Source of the DNA: Chthonomonas sp. UBA6659
Lineage (GTDB): Bacteria; Armatimonadota; Fimbriimonadia; Fimbriimonadales; Fimbriimonadaceae
Direction of reading: 5' to 3'
Assembly: GCA_002455425.1 (NCBI GenBank)
Contig: DKKT01000087.1
Span: forward strand, 186-32,574
Length of the DNA stretch: 32,389 bases
Part shown: one piece after another, positions 15,692 to 23,263 of the stretch
Layout of the letters: every line of letters begins with the position of its first letter
Numbering within the stretch: position 1 is the stretch's first letter
The notes under the pieces: model-generated
What the model was told of the DNA's origin: nothing
The model's database searches: none
The model's input: only the letters and a program-made list of their open reading frames with translations
Position numbers and translations under genes: made by a program

Positions 15692-16050
15692 GGATGCTCG
15701 TCTCGATGGACGGTGTCGGGCGAGAATGCGGGGACACAGACCGCGATGTAATCGGCACCTTCCGGAGTCCCGTACTGAACCCATTCGCCCTTGCGGGCCA
15801 CGACCGCTTGGCCTTCGCGCACTTCCAGGGTGCCGGCCTCCGTGTGAACGTGGAGAACGCCGCGGAGGACAACGGTCCACTCGTCGAACTCGGGCCGCTG
15901 GCCAGGTTCGGTCCATCCGACCGGACTGCGCATGTGGGCGATGCTCAGGCGGGCATCGCCGGTGTTGACGCGGCCGACATACTCGTCGATGAGCTTGGGG
16001 AGATTGCCGGCGGCCGCGATGCGGGTCGCCGCTTCGATCAGTTCGGGCAT
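15688..16050 (-). CDS. Small cupin-domain protein
   Basis: A 120-residue single-domain cupin. The core carries GQRPEFDEWTVVLRGVLHVH and then EAGTLEVREGQAVVARKGEW, matching cupin motifs 1 and 2, with E, H and Y side chains near the metal site. It lacks the full HxH pair of motif 1 (PEFDEW instead), so metal binding may be altered. It could be a sugar isomerase-like or sensor protein. The stop overlaps the fruK start (ATGA), which suggests a role in the same sugar-phosphate pathway. ATG 16050 is chosen; an earlier in-frame start would run into the divergent TfoX-N gene, which begins only 22 bases away. Confidence 0.75.
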   Translation of the reverse strand: MPELIEAATRIAAAGNLPKLIDEYVGRVNTGDARLSIAHMRSPVGWTEPGQRPEFDEWTVVLRGVLHVHTEAGTLEVREGQAVVARKGEWVQYGTPEGADYIAVCVPAFSPDTVHRDEHP

Positions 16051-16072
16051 GGGTTTAGCGTACACTCCCCCC

Positions 16073-16435
16073 ATGGGATTTAGCCCCGACTTTCGGGCGA
16101 TGGTCGAGGAAAAGCTCTCGGCCGTGCTTCCGATTCGCACCCATGCGATGTTCGGCGGCGTCGGCATCTACGCCGAGGATCTGTTCTTCGCCCTGATCGC
16201 CGAGGACAAGCTCTACCTGAAGGTTTCGGACCTCAATCGTGCCGATTTCGAGGCGGCGGGAATGGGGCCGTTCTATCCCTACGACTCTCCGACGCCGATG
16301 CACTATTGGGAACTGCCTCCGGGCATTCTCGACCAGCCCGACGAACTGGCGGTGTGGGTAGACAAGGCCCTTGCGGTGGCCGCATCGCAACGGACGAAGC
16401 GCGGGGGTGCGGGCAAAAAAACGCGGGAACGTTGA
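16073..16435 (+). CDS. TfoX N-terminal-domain protein
   Basis: A 120-residue protein matching the TfoX/Sxy N-terminal domain: FRAMVEEKLSAVLPIRTHAM, FGGVGIYAEDLFFALIAEDK, LYLKVSDLNRADFEAAGMGP and MHYWELPPGIL. Only the N-terminal domain is present, as in many small TfoX-N proteins. In gamma-proteobacteria full TfoX/Sxy activates competence; stand-alone N-domains have no established function, so competence is not claimed. The C-terminus is basic (RTKRGGAGKKTRER). ATG 16073 fits the domain start. It is divergent from the cupin gene with 22 bases between the two starts. Confidence 0.85.
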   Translation: MGFSPDFRAMVEEKLSAVLPIRTHAMFGGVGIYAEDLFFALIAEDKLYLKVSDLNRADFEAAGMGPFYPYDSPTPMHYWELPPGILDQPDELAVWVDKALAVAASQRTKRGGAGKKTRER

Positions 16436-16459
16436 AAGGAGAGCAAAGCACGTTCCCGC
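16423..16459 (+). terminator. Hairpin overlapping the TfoX-N stop codon
   Basis: GCGGGAACG and CGTTCCCGC form a perfect 9-bp stem around a 19-base loop that contains the TGA stop. Only a weak T-run follows. Confidence 0.45.
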
Positions 16460-16594
16460 TAGTTCGTTGTCCAAGCGTCGGCTCTTCTTGAGAGCGGCCC
16501 TTGGGGGCCAGAGAGCTTTGATCACTTGGCCTTCACTGTATTATGACGCACGGCTAGACAGATTGGGTGCGATCTCTTGTGCTTTTCCCCACCT

Positions 16595-16632
16595 TTCTCA
16601 CCGACTTCACCCCTAAAGATAGGGAGATTCGG
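16595..16632. repeat. Degenerate fragment of the palindromic repeat
   Basis: TTCTCACCGACTTCACCCCT followed by AAAGATAGGGAGATT resembles the CTCACCGACTTC..GGGGAGAGGT part of the repeat family. The remainder of 16460-16713 has no recognisable gene. Confidence 0.4.
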
Positions 16633-16653
16633 TCTTCCTGCACATTTTGAGCG

Positions 16654-16683
16654 CGTCCCGGCACCGGTGAAGATACCGGGACG
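16654..16683. terminator. Hairpin between TfoX-N and the CADD-like gene
   Basis: CGTCCCGG and CCGGGACG form a perfect 8-bp stem with a 14-base loop, followed on the plus strand by TTTCTC. It lies between convergent genes and could end either transcript. Confidence 0.55.
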
Positions 16684-16713
16684 TTTCTCGAAGTCTAGCC
16701 TGTCTATAGACGA

Positions 16714-17298
16714 TCAGGCGCGGCCGTAGTAGACGCCGTCCAGCGCCGACCACATTGCGGTACACACGACGGCGCAGGCGGCCTTTGTCCGCGCGAACTC
16801 GTCGTCGCTCATCCTGGCGATCGTCTTCCGGAGGTCTTCGACCTCGAGGAAGTCGCCGGCATGGACCCGGAAGTACTCCTTGCCCTTTTCGGAAACGTCG
16901 TAGTGCTCGTTCAGTCCGTCGAGCTTGCTCTGGGCCGTGTTCGGCTGTTGGGCTTCGAACGCGTAGAGGGCTCCGGCCGCGGTGGCTCGCTCACGGAACA
17001 GCTCGCGCGCGGCGGTGACGAGCACTTCGGTTTCGGGTCGATTCGAGAGCTTTTCGGCTCCGATCGCGGCCTTGAAGTCGGCCCAGAGGACTTCATGGTC
17101 CCGCTCTTCCTGGGCATAGTGGGTCTCCCCGAGCGCTTCCCAACCCTCGGCGATCGTGCCGACGAACCGACCGTACTCGCCGGCGTAGTCGGTCAGTTTC
17201 TCGGTCGGCAGCTCGCCCATGCGCCAGGCCTGATAGAACGGATGCTGATTGAGGTCGAACTGCGCGACGAGCGCGTCCAGCTGCTGAATGCGGTCCAT
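16714..17298 (-). CDS. TenA/PqqC-fold protein related to CADD (candidate p-aminobenzoate synthase-like)
   Basis: A 194-residue all-helical protein of the haem-oxygenase-like superfamily. It resembles Chlamydia CADD: HPFYQAWRMGEL (Y22), EERDHEVLW (E65, H68), YAFEAQQP (E115), AQSKLDGL (K125) and YFRVHAGDF (H146). CADD makes p-aminobenzoate from its own tyrosine (Tyr27) with an amino-donor Lys152, using a dinuclear metal site. Both Tyr and Lys have counterparts here (Y22, K125). The last helix, HxxxDxxH in CADD, reads HAGDFLEVED, so two metal ligands are changed or shifted. It may therefore be a divergent pABA synthase or another oxidase of this fold. It is the last gene in a minus-strand run that begins with the ABC/PTPS block. 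Confidence 0.7.
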   Translation of the reverse strand: MDRIQQLDALVAQFDLNQHPFYQAWRMGELPTEKLTDYAGEYGRFVGTIAEGWEALGETHYAQEERDHEVLWADFKAAIGAEKLSNRPETEVLVTAARELFRERATAAGALYAFEAQQPNTAQSKLDGLNEHYDVSEKGKEYFRVHAGDFLEVEDLRKTIARMSDDEFARTKAACAVVCTAMWSALDGVYYGRA

Positions 17299-17358
17299 TT
17301 CGTTGGTCTTCTCCTGCCTCCGCTCCTTCCGAGCGGGTATGGAAAGGGTACCCCGCGC

Positions 17359-17724
17359 CTAGACCCAGGTCGCCGCACGCCGAAACGTCTTATCGGTGAT
17401 CGGATGCCGGACGTGCGCGAAGACAAAGTCCGGCCACCCTACGACCGAATCCAGGTCGTAGTCGGGCGGCGGAGCGATCAGCACCAACGGCACCTTCGCC
17501 GCCAGTTCGTGGCCCATCTTCGCATCCGCGAACGCCTCGTAGCCCGCGACCCGGTGGGGTTCGGTCAACGTCGCGATCTGATCGACGAACATCAGATCCG
17601 CGCCCTCGGCGGCCTCCATCGCCTCCTGCCAATTGTCGAAGACAAGCAAACTATCCCCAGGCGGAAACGCTGCGCGCGCCGCCGCTTCAATCGCGTCGTC
17701 TTTCGTGATCAACACGAACTTCAA
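17359..17724 (-). CDS. Small receiver-like (CheY-fold) protein of unknown function
   Basis: A 121-residue protein whose alternating hydrophobic strands resemble a receiver fold: KFVLITKDDA at the start, SLLVFDNWQEA, ADLMFVDQIA and KVPLVLIAPP. D at ADLMFVDQ sits where the phospho-acceptor would be, but the acidic pair after strand 1 is replaced by KDD and no clear Thr/Ser and Lys pair is identified, so phosphorylation is doubtful. The start is TTG 17724, because AGGAGG (17736-17731) lies six bases upstream. An in-frame ATG about 35 codons earlier has no such site. It lies between the CADD-like gene and the HEAT-like gene on the same strand. Function unknown. Confidence 0.65.
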   Translation of the reverse strand: MKFVLITKDDAIEAAARAAFPPGDSLLVFDNWQEAMEAAEGADLMFVDQIATLTEPHRVAGYEAFADAKMGHELAAKVPLVLIAPPPDYDLDSVVGWPDFVFAHVRHPITDKTFRRAATWV

Positions 17725-17969
17725 GACCGACCTCCTTCCACGTCTGTCGGTATGCGGATGACTTTGGGGAAGGTTCGCGGCATCCCCGTCCGGTTCCTGC
17801 TCGGCAAGTCGAATCTGATCAAGGATCATAACGCCCTCGTAACAGTCATCTCCTTCGCGGCCCGATCTTGACGCAGCGATGGTCCATGCGGCGGGCGGGC
17901 GATCGGTGCGGTTCAAGCACCCGCGTAATTGGAAAGCGCGAGGAGGGTTGAGGCCCGTATGCTTGGACA

Positions 17970-18953
17970 TCAGTCGCCGGCGAGGACGGGCTCGGGAACG
18001 TGGTCCATTTCGCCGCTCCGAATATCGCGTGCCATCGACGCCGCGAAGTCGCGCAAGAGCGGCTCGGGGTCGGCGGCGGCCGCCCGATCGAGGGCGGCGA
18101 CGATCGCCGGGATCGATGACGGGAGCCACTCGGCGAGATGAAACACCGCATGGATCGCCGATCTCCGTCCGAAGCGGCTCGGGGCCTCGATGCAGGCGAT
18201 CAGGGCCTCGGCGGCGGGCGGCGTCGAGATGTGGCCCCCGAGCACAACGCCGGCCTTGTAGATCGTGCGTGCGTAATCGTCGGGAGCGTCCCAGATGAGG
18301 TCGCGAATGGCGTCGATCGCCTGTTGCTGGAGTTCGTCGGTCTTGCAGAAGCTGGGCAGGTCTTCGAACAGATCGAGGACGCACCATTGGGCGCTCCGCC
18401 GGTTCGGGTGGCGACGATCCCGGAGGATCGCGATCAGCGCCGGAGCGAAGATCGCGAGGCGTGCCTGGAGTTCGATCTCGGTGCGGGCATGGTGCGCAAT
18501 GTCACGGTCGGGACAGTAGAGGAGGACGACCAGTTCCGCCGGCGTCAGATCGCGGAGAACGCCGGTGTAGCGCCCTTCACGGCCGAGGCATTGGGCGATC
18601 GCGCGGCCCCGTGCGAGGAACGGTCCGCATCGCTGGGCCATCGCGGCAAGCATGTTGGGCACGCTGGTGCCCTTTGCGTCGCACCAAAGCGCGTCGCATT
18701 TGCCGAAGACGCCGTATTGGTTCCGGGCGATCTTGACCTCGAACGACTCGTCGTCGAGCGTCAGGGTCGCGGTTTCGGTCCACTCGTTGGGGAGGACGTG
18801 GTACTCGCCCGCGATCGGATGCGGCGGCCAGTGGAGCGGGACGCGGTGGTTCGGCCGGACGGGCTCGGTCGAGCCTCCGGCTTCCGCGACGGCACGCTCG
18901 ATGGCGGCATCGAGCGCGTCGACGATCTCCCGGGCGGCGGCCGAATCCGGCAT
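17970..18953 (-). CDS. HEAT-repeat-like soluble protein of unknown function
   Basis: A 327-residue protein with a beta-rich N-terminal part (residues 40-100, including TATLTLDDESFEVKIARNQY) and a helical C-terminal half. The latter carries repeats spaced about 35-45 residues apart: LIAILRDRRHPNRRSAQWCV, AIDAIRDLIWDAPDDYARTI, ALIACIEAPSRFGRRSAIHA and IPAIVAALDRAAAADPEPLL. These look like degenerate HEAT repeats, which mediate protein-protein contacts. No signal peptide or membrane segment is seen, and I cannot assign a function. It lies 29 bases after the tandem PTPS gene on the same strand, so it may be in its transcript. The 245 bases after its stop hold only the upstream region of the receiver-like gene. 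Confidence 0.7.
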   Translation of the reverse strand: MPDSAAAREIVDALDAAIERAVAEAGGSTEPVRPNHRVPLHWPPHPIAGEYHVLPNEWTETATLTLDDESFEVKIARNQYGVFGKCDALWCDAKGTSVPNMLAAMAQRCGPFLARGRAIAQCLGREGRYTGVLRDLTPAELVVLLYCPDRDIAHHARTEIELQARLAIFAPALIAILRDRRHPNRRSAQWCVLDLFEDLPSFCKTDELQQQAIDAIRDLIWDAPDDYARTIYKAGVVLGGHISTPPAAEALIACIEAPSRFGRRSAIHAVFHLAEWLPSSIPAIVAALDRAAAADPEPLLRDFAASMARDIRSGEMDHVPEPVLAGD

Positions 18954-18982
18954 GGGGATGTTCTACCGCATCGGGATGGCGG

Positions 18983-19801
18983 TTATGCCGTGACTTCGAA
19001 GACGTTGCGCGCCGTTTCGTGGAGCCGGATGCGCACGAGGGGGAGATGGGGCCGCAAGCGTGCGAAGATCTCGGTGGCGACGATTTCCGACGTCGTGCAC
19101 CGGCCGGCGAACTCCGGAATGTCCTCGTTGAGGTTCTTGTGGTCGTACCGATCGACGACCTCGCGGTGAACGAGCGCGTCGAGTGAACCGAGGTCGGCGA
19201 TCATTCCGGTCACAGGATCGGGGATGCCCGACACCGTCACCTCGAGGACGTAGTTGTGGCCGTGGCCCATCGGGTTGTTGCACTTGCCATAGAGGCGGAG
19301 GTTCTCCTCATGGGACAGGGCATCGCTGTGAAGACGATGGGACGCGGCGAACTCGTAGACGCGGGTCAGACTGACGTGATCGGGCATGGCGATGTTCCAC
19401 TCGGCAGAGAGCAAAGGGGTTTCCTCAACGCGAAGGCCGACGAGAGCCGCCTCGGGGGGCAGGGCGCCGGAACCGAGCCGGGCGCGCAGGTCGAACAGCA
19501 GGTTCTCCAGAGACGGCGAGCGGTCGGCGAACGAAGGCACTTCGTCGTTGATGCTCTTCTGGTCGAATACGCGGACGATCCGTTCCTTGAGCACCTCGTC
19601 GACGACTTTGATGTTGACGATCATCCCTGTCGCGGGGTCGATCGCGCCCTCGGTCGTGACGTCCAGCACATAGTTGTGTCCGTGGTTGTAGGGCGAAGCC
19701 CACGGGCCGAAGAGGGCTCGGTTCTCGTCGGGCGACTTCGAAGCGAGCCAGTACCGGTGGCCGCTCGAGAATCCGACCCGACGCATCATCCGCAGCGTCA
19801 T
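18983..19801 (-). CDS. Tandem 6-pyruvoyltetrahydropterin synthase/QueD-fold protein, first half degenerate
   Basis: A 272-residue protein made of two PTPS/QueD domains (about 1-138 and 139-272). The second half keeps the active-site set: zinc ligands H155, H180, H182 (NPMGHGHNY), catalytic C174 in YGKC, DHK at 220-222 and pterin-anchoring E262. The first half keeps the zinc ligands H15, H40, H42, D80 and E127, but C174 corresponds to W34 and H221 to Q81, so it should be inactive. The family converts dihydroneopterin triphosphate to pyruvoyl- or carboxy-tetrahydropterin (queuosine or pterin route), or in PTPS-III to the folate precursor. ATG 19801 overlaps the permease stop by four bases with GGAGG five bases upstream, so it is coupled to an ABC importer operon. 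Confidence 0.88.
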   Translation of the reverse strand: MTLRMMRRVGFSSGHRYWLASKSPDENRALFGPWASPYNHGHNYVLDVTTEGAIDPATGMIVNIKVVDEVLKERIVRVFDQKSINDEVPSFADRSPSLENLLFDLRARLGSGALPPEAALVGLRVEETPLLSAEWNIAMPDHVSLTRVYEFAASHRLHSDALSHEENLRLYGKCNNPMGHGHNYVLEVTVSGIPDPVTGMIADLGSLDALVHREVVDRYDHKNLNEDIPEFAGRCTTSEIVATEIFARLRPHLPLVRIRLHETARNVFEVTA

Positions 19802-20661
19802 CCGTTCCTCCGGAACGGGATCGCCAGTGCGGCGGGCGAAGCGGTTCCACGCCCCACTCCGACCAGCACCCCAAGGGCGAGCAGATAGGGGAGCGCGATG
19901 AGGAGTTGGTGGGGCACCGCGATCCCCCGGGATTGGAAGAGGAACTGAAGCGACTCGGCGTAGCCGACGAGAAGCGATGCCCCGACGACCCCAAGCGGGT
20001 TCCAACGTCCGAAGGTGACCATAGCGATGGCGACGAATCCCCGACCGACGGTCATGTTCTCGGCGAACGAACCGGCGATCCCCAAACTGAGATACGCACC
20101 GGCAAGGCCACCCAGCGCACCGGAAACGAGGAGCCCGATCGTCCGGAGTCGAGCGACCGAGAAACCGGCCGCCTCCGCTGCCTTCGGCATCTCCCCCGCG
20201 GCGCGGAGCGCGAGACCGAATCGGGTCCGGGCCAGCATCCACGTGGCGAGGACGGTCAAGACGAGAAGCGCGACGACGACGGGGTCGATACCGGCGAAGC
20301 GGGGCACCTGGGGCACGCTGAGGAGCTGTCCGCTCTCGCCGTAGCGGGCCCGGAAGATCGTCCCGGTCAGGCCGAGCGCCAACAGATTCAGGGCGGTGCC
20401 GACGACGACCTGGTCGATCGCGAGACGAATCGTGAACAGCGCCTGGATGAGGCTCAGGATCAATCCGACCCCGATGCCCGCGCCGAGGCCGAGCCAAGCC
20501 GATCCGGTCGCGCCGCTCGTCGCCATCCCGAAGAATGCCCCGGCCAGCATCGTGCCTTCGAGGCCGATGTTGAGCGAGCCCGCCTTCTCGTCGATGGTCT
20601 CGCCGAGGGCGGCGAGCGCTACCGGGGTCGTGTAGATGAGGAGCGAAGCGACGTCGATCAC
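19798..20661 (-). CDS. ABC transporter permease, nucleoside (BMP-linked) type, subunit 2
   Basis: A 287-residue inner-membrane permease of the branched-chain/nucleoside transporter branch (BPD_transp_2 type). The segment TIDEKAGSLNIGLEGTMLAG is the signature of YufQ/RnsD/NupC-like permeases and related to the MYNIGGEGQ of the partner subunit. About eight hydrophobic segments are visible, and AAGEMPKAAEAAGFSVARLR is the cytoplasmic EAA-like coupling loop. It starts with ATG 20661, overlapping the first permease by four bases, and ends overlapping the tandem PTPS gene. Known relatives import purine and pyrimidine nucleosides; the actual substrate here is unknown. Confidence 0.88.
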   Translation of the reverse strand: MIDVASLLIYTTPVALAALGETIDEKAGSLNIGLEGTMLAGAFFGMATSGATGSAWLGLGAGIGVGLILSLIQALFTIRLAIDQVVVGTALNLLALGLTGTIFRARYGESGQLLSVPQVPRFAGIDPVVVALLVLTVLATWMLARTRFGLALRAAGEMPKAAEAAGFSVARLRTIGLLVSGALGGLAGAYLSLGIAGSFAENMTVGRGFVAIAMVTFGRWNPLGVVGASLLVGYAESLQFLFQSRGIAVPHQLLIALPYLLALGVLVGVGRGTASPAALAIPFRRNG

Positions 20662-21695
20662 GTCTCACCCTCCGCCGGCCTGGCGCGCTTGCGCGCCCGA
20701 TCCTCCAACCAAGCCGCCAGCCCGACGAACCCGAGGACGGCGACGGCCTGGATGACGTACACGATCGTGCTCCCCGCCTTCGTGAACCGGGCGAGGTTCT
20801 CGGTGCCCGCAAACAAGGCCCCGAAATAGAGACTGCTCCCGATCACGCCGATCGGATGAAGCCCGCCGAGGAGGGCGACCGGGATCGCGAGGAAACCCCA
20901 GTTCTGGGAGAAGCCCATCCCCAACTGGCCCGAAATGCCGGTGTACTCGATGCCGCCGGCGAGGCCGCACAGCGCGCCCGAGAGGAGCATCGCCCGCATC
21001 CGGATCGCATCCGGGCTGTGGCCGGAAGCGCGCGCGGCCCGGGGGTTCGCCCCGGTGAGGCGAAGACGGAAACCGGAGCGTGTCCAGAACAGGTAGCCGA
21101 AGACGCCGAGCGCGACCAGCACCGCCAAGATCGCGCCACTATGCAGGTCGGTCTGGCGCGAGAATCGCTGCAGCATCGCCTCGTTCGGGAGCGCCTGCGT
21201 GAGCGGGAGCTGTCGCTTGGACTCCTGGAGCGGCCCGCTCACGGCCCAATCGAGAAGCTGCAACGCGATGAAGTTGAGGAGGATCGTCGAGATCACGACT
21301 GGAACGCCCCGTTTGACCTCGAGCCAGCCCGCGATGCCCGCGTATGCCGCCCCACCGAGGATGGTCGCGATCAGGATCGCGAGGTTCAGCAGCGCCGGCG
21401 GCAAGGCCGGCGCGAGGTGAAACACGAGCGCTCCGCCGAGGCCACCGACGACGAACTGCCCCTCCCCCCCGATGTTGTACATCCCCGCCCGCCAGGCGAT
21501 GACCATTCCCAGGCCTGTGACCAGGAGCGGCGTCATTCGCACGAGGGTTCGCGAGAGACCGGCCTCGCTCCCGAAAGCCCCGTCCACGATCAGCCGCAGC
21601 GATTCCCCCACCGGAAGCCCGAACAGCGCCAGCGTGATCACGAGCGCGAGCACCAGGCCGACCGCCATCCCCGCGCCCCGTCCCAGCGCCCTCAT
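20658..21695 (-). CDS. ABC transporter permease, nucleoside (BMP-linked) type, subunit 1
   Basis: A 345-residue permease, homologous to its neighbour but longer, as in YufP/RnsC-type pairs. TM1 is MAVGLVLALVITLALFGL; GMVIAWRAGMYNIGGEGQ is the conserved signature; TGANPRAARASGHSPDAIRM is the coupling loop; and SGALCGLAGGIEYTG is the repeat-conserved motif. About nine or ten membrane segments can be counted. ATG 21695 overlaps the ATPase stop by four bases and is taken as the start; upstream in-frame sequence is antisense-like. It would pair with the second permease and the double-ABC ATPase to form a complete importer, except that the substrate-binding lipoprotein gene is not in the window. 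Confidence 0.9.
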   Translation of the reverse strand: MRALGRGAGMAVGLVLALVITLALFGLPVGESLRLIVDGAFGSEAGLSRTLVRMTPLLVTGLGMVIAWRAGMYNIGGEGQFVVGGLGGALVFHLAPALPPALLNLAILIATILGGAAYAGIAGWLEVKRGVPVVISTILLNFIALQLLDWAVSGPLQESKRQLPLTQALPNEAMLQRFSRQTDLHSGAILAVLVALGVFGYLFWTRSGFRLRLTGANPRAARASGHSPDAIRMRAMLLSGALCGLAGGIEYTGISGQLGMGFSQNWGFLAIPVALLGGLHPIGVIGSSLYFGALFAGTENLARFTKAGSTIVYVIQAVAVLGFVGLAAWLEDRARKRARPAEGET

Positions 21696-23125
21696 GCCGA
21701 GGCTCCCAGGAGGGTGGACGTCCAGCGACCCCGGCTCATGAACACCGTCCGGCTGGCGAGCGCGGCAAGTTCGTCGAGGTCGGTGGAGATGAGGACGATG
21801 GCGGCCCCGGCTCGGGCTGCATCGAGGAGGGTTTGGTGGACAAAGTCGGTGGCCCGGATGTCGAGTCCGCGGGTCGGATTCATCGCGACGATCACGTCCG
21901 GGATCGCGTCGAGCGTCCGCCCGACGACGACTTTCTGTTGGTTGCCGCCGCTCAGGCCGGAGACGGGATCGGAGAGGCCGCCGATCTTGATTTGGAAGCG
22001 CTCCACGACCCGGTCGGCCCACTGCCTCGCCGCCCCGATCCGGAGGAGGGGACCGCGGCGCAGGCCGGGGCGATCGGTACCCGCGATCATGAGGTTGTCG
22101 AAGATGGAGAGCGTGAGGGCAAGCCCGTCCGCTTGGCGATCCTGGGGGATGTAACCCACGGTCGCAGCGGTCTTCGGGTCTCGGGAGCGCCGCTCGATCT
22201 GGCCGCTTCGGAGCGGACGAATCCCGACGAGGGCCTCGGCCAGCTCGACCTGACCGTTGCCGTCGACGCCGCCGATGCCGAGCAACTCCCCACCCCGCAC
22301 TTCGAGCCCGATGCCGCCGACCGCTTCTTCCCGGCGGTCACCCAGCACGACCAGATCGCGGGCTTCGAGCAACACCGGCCCGAGCGGCACGTCGAGCGGC
22401 TGGATCGCGGTCGGTAGGTCGCCGACCATCCACGTCGCGAGCCGGCGTTCGTTGACCTCGCCGATCGGCGCGGTGGCGACGAAGTGGCCGCGACGCAGGA
22501 CCGTGACCCGGTCGGCGACCGCCATCACCTCGGCCAGTTTGTGAGCGATGAGGAGGATGGTTTTGCCTCGGTCGCGGAGGCGGCGGAGGACACGGAAGAG
22601 ATCGTCCACCTCGTCGGGGGTCAGGACCGCGGTCGGCTCGTCGAAGATCAAGACGGGAGCATCGCCGGAGAGGGCCTTGAGAATCTCGACGCGCTGCTGG
22701 ATGCCGACAGGGAGCCCACCGGTTCGGGTCTTGGGGTCCAACGACCAACCCAGCTCGCGGGCAAAGTCGAGGGCGGGCTGGGCGAGGCGGGCGGTGTCGA
22801 GAGTTCCCGCAAGCGAGCCGAGCCGGGCGAGGGCGAGATTTTCTTCGACGGTAAACGCAGGGACAAGCATGAAGTGCTGATGGACCATCTCGACCCCGGC
22901 CGCGCGGGAGGCGATCGGATGCCCGAGGGGGAGGCTCTTGCCTTCGAGGGTTACCGTGCCCTCGTCGGGCAGGAGGAAGCCGGCGACGACCTGCATGAGG
23001 GTCGATTTCCCGGCTCCGTTTTCGCCGAGGACGGCGTGGACCTCCCCCGGGAGGAACGACGCGGAAACCCTGTCCAGAGCCTGGACGGGGCCGTACCGCT
23101 TGGAGAGGGAGCGAACTTCGAGCAA
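21692..23125 (-). CDS. ABC transporter ATP-binding protein with two nucleotide-binding domains, nucleoside type
   Basis: A 477-residue tandem ATPase. NBD1 has Walker A GENGAGKST, VHQHFMLVPAFTVEENLAL (the Q-loop variant typical of the nucleoside/BMP branch), LPVGIQQRVEILKAL as the signature and LIFDEPTAVLTP as Walker B. NBD2 has the degenerate P-loop GVDGNGQVEL, LSGGNQQKVVVGRTL and a Walker B-like MNPTRGLD. This matches YufO/RnsB proteins. It is the first gene of a four-gene block (ATPase, permease 1, permease 2, tandem PTPS) joined by three 4-base overlaps. No BMP-family binding protein is seen upstream; the space before it holds only repeats and hairpins. Confidence 0.92.
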   Translation of the reverse strand: MLEVRSLSKRYGPVQALDRVSASFLPGEVHAVLGENGAGKSTLMQVVAGFLLPDEGTVTLEGKSLPLGHPIASRAAGVEMVHQHFMLVPAFTVEENLALARLGSLAGTLDTARLAQPALDFARELGWSLDPKTRTGGLPVGIQQRVEILKALSGDAPVLIFDEPTAVLTPDEVDDLFRVLRRLRDRGKTILLIAHKLAEVMAVADRVTVLRRGHFVATAPIGEVNERRLATWMVGDLPTAIQPLDVPLGPVLLEARDLVVLGDRREEAVGGIGLEVRGGELLGIGGVDGNGQVELAEALVGIRPLRSGQIERRSRDPKTAATVGYIPQDRQADGLALTLSIFDNLMIAGTDRPGLRRGPLLRIGAARQWADRVVERFQIKIGGLSDPVSGLSGGNQQKVVVGRTLDAIPDVIVAMNPTRGLDIRATDFVHQTLLDAARAGAAIVLISTDLDELAALASRTVFMSRGRWTSTLLGASA

Positions 23126-23185
23126 CGCCAGGGCACCAGTTCGCCGCGCATCGCGCCGGTCCCTGCCGGGCGGGTTCGGTGATCG

Positions 23186-23262
23186 GTGAGGGGCAGGGGG
23201 TGAGCGGGATACCTCTCCGCCCCTGGGGGAGAGGTCGGTGAACGCAGTGAACCGGGTGAGGT
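23186..23262. repeat. Dispersed palindromic intergenic repeat, copy 3
   Basis: The core 23211-23262 matches 4730-4781 with a few changes (AACGCAGTGAACC for AGCGAAGCGAACC). It follows a GGGGCAGGGGGTGAG stretch that also parallels copy 1. It lies in the 234-base space between the ABC ATPase start and the purH stop, which contains no gene. Confidence 0.8.
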
Positions 23263-23263
23263 G

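Noticed and set aside
20856..22154. 432-codon open frame on the plus strand
   Set aside because: Antisense to a permease and the double ABC ATPase; composition is highly charged and without motifs.
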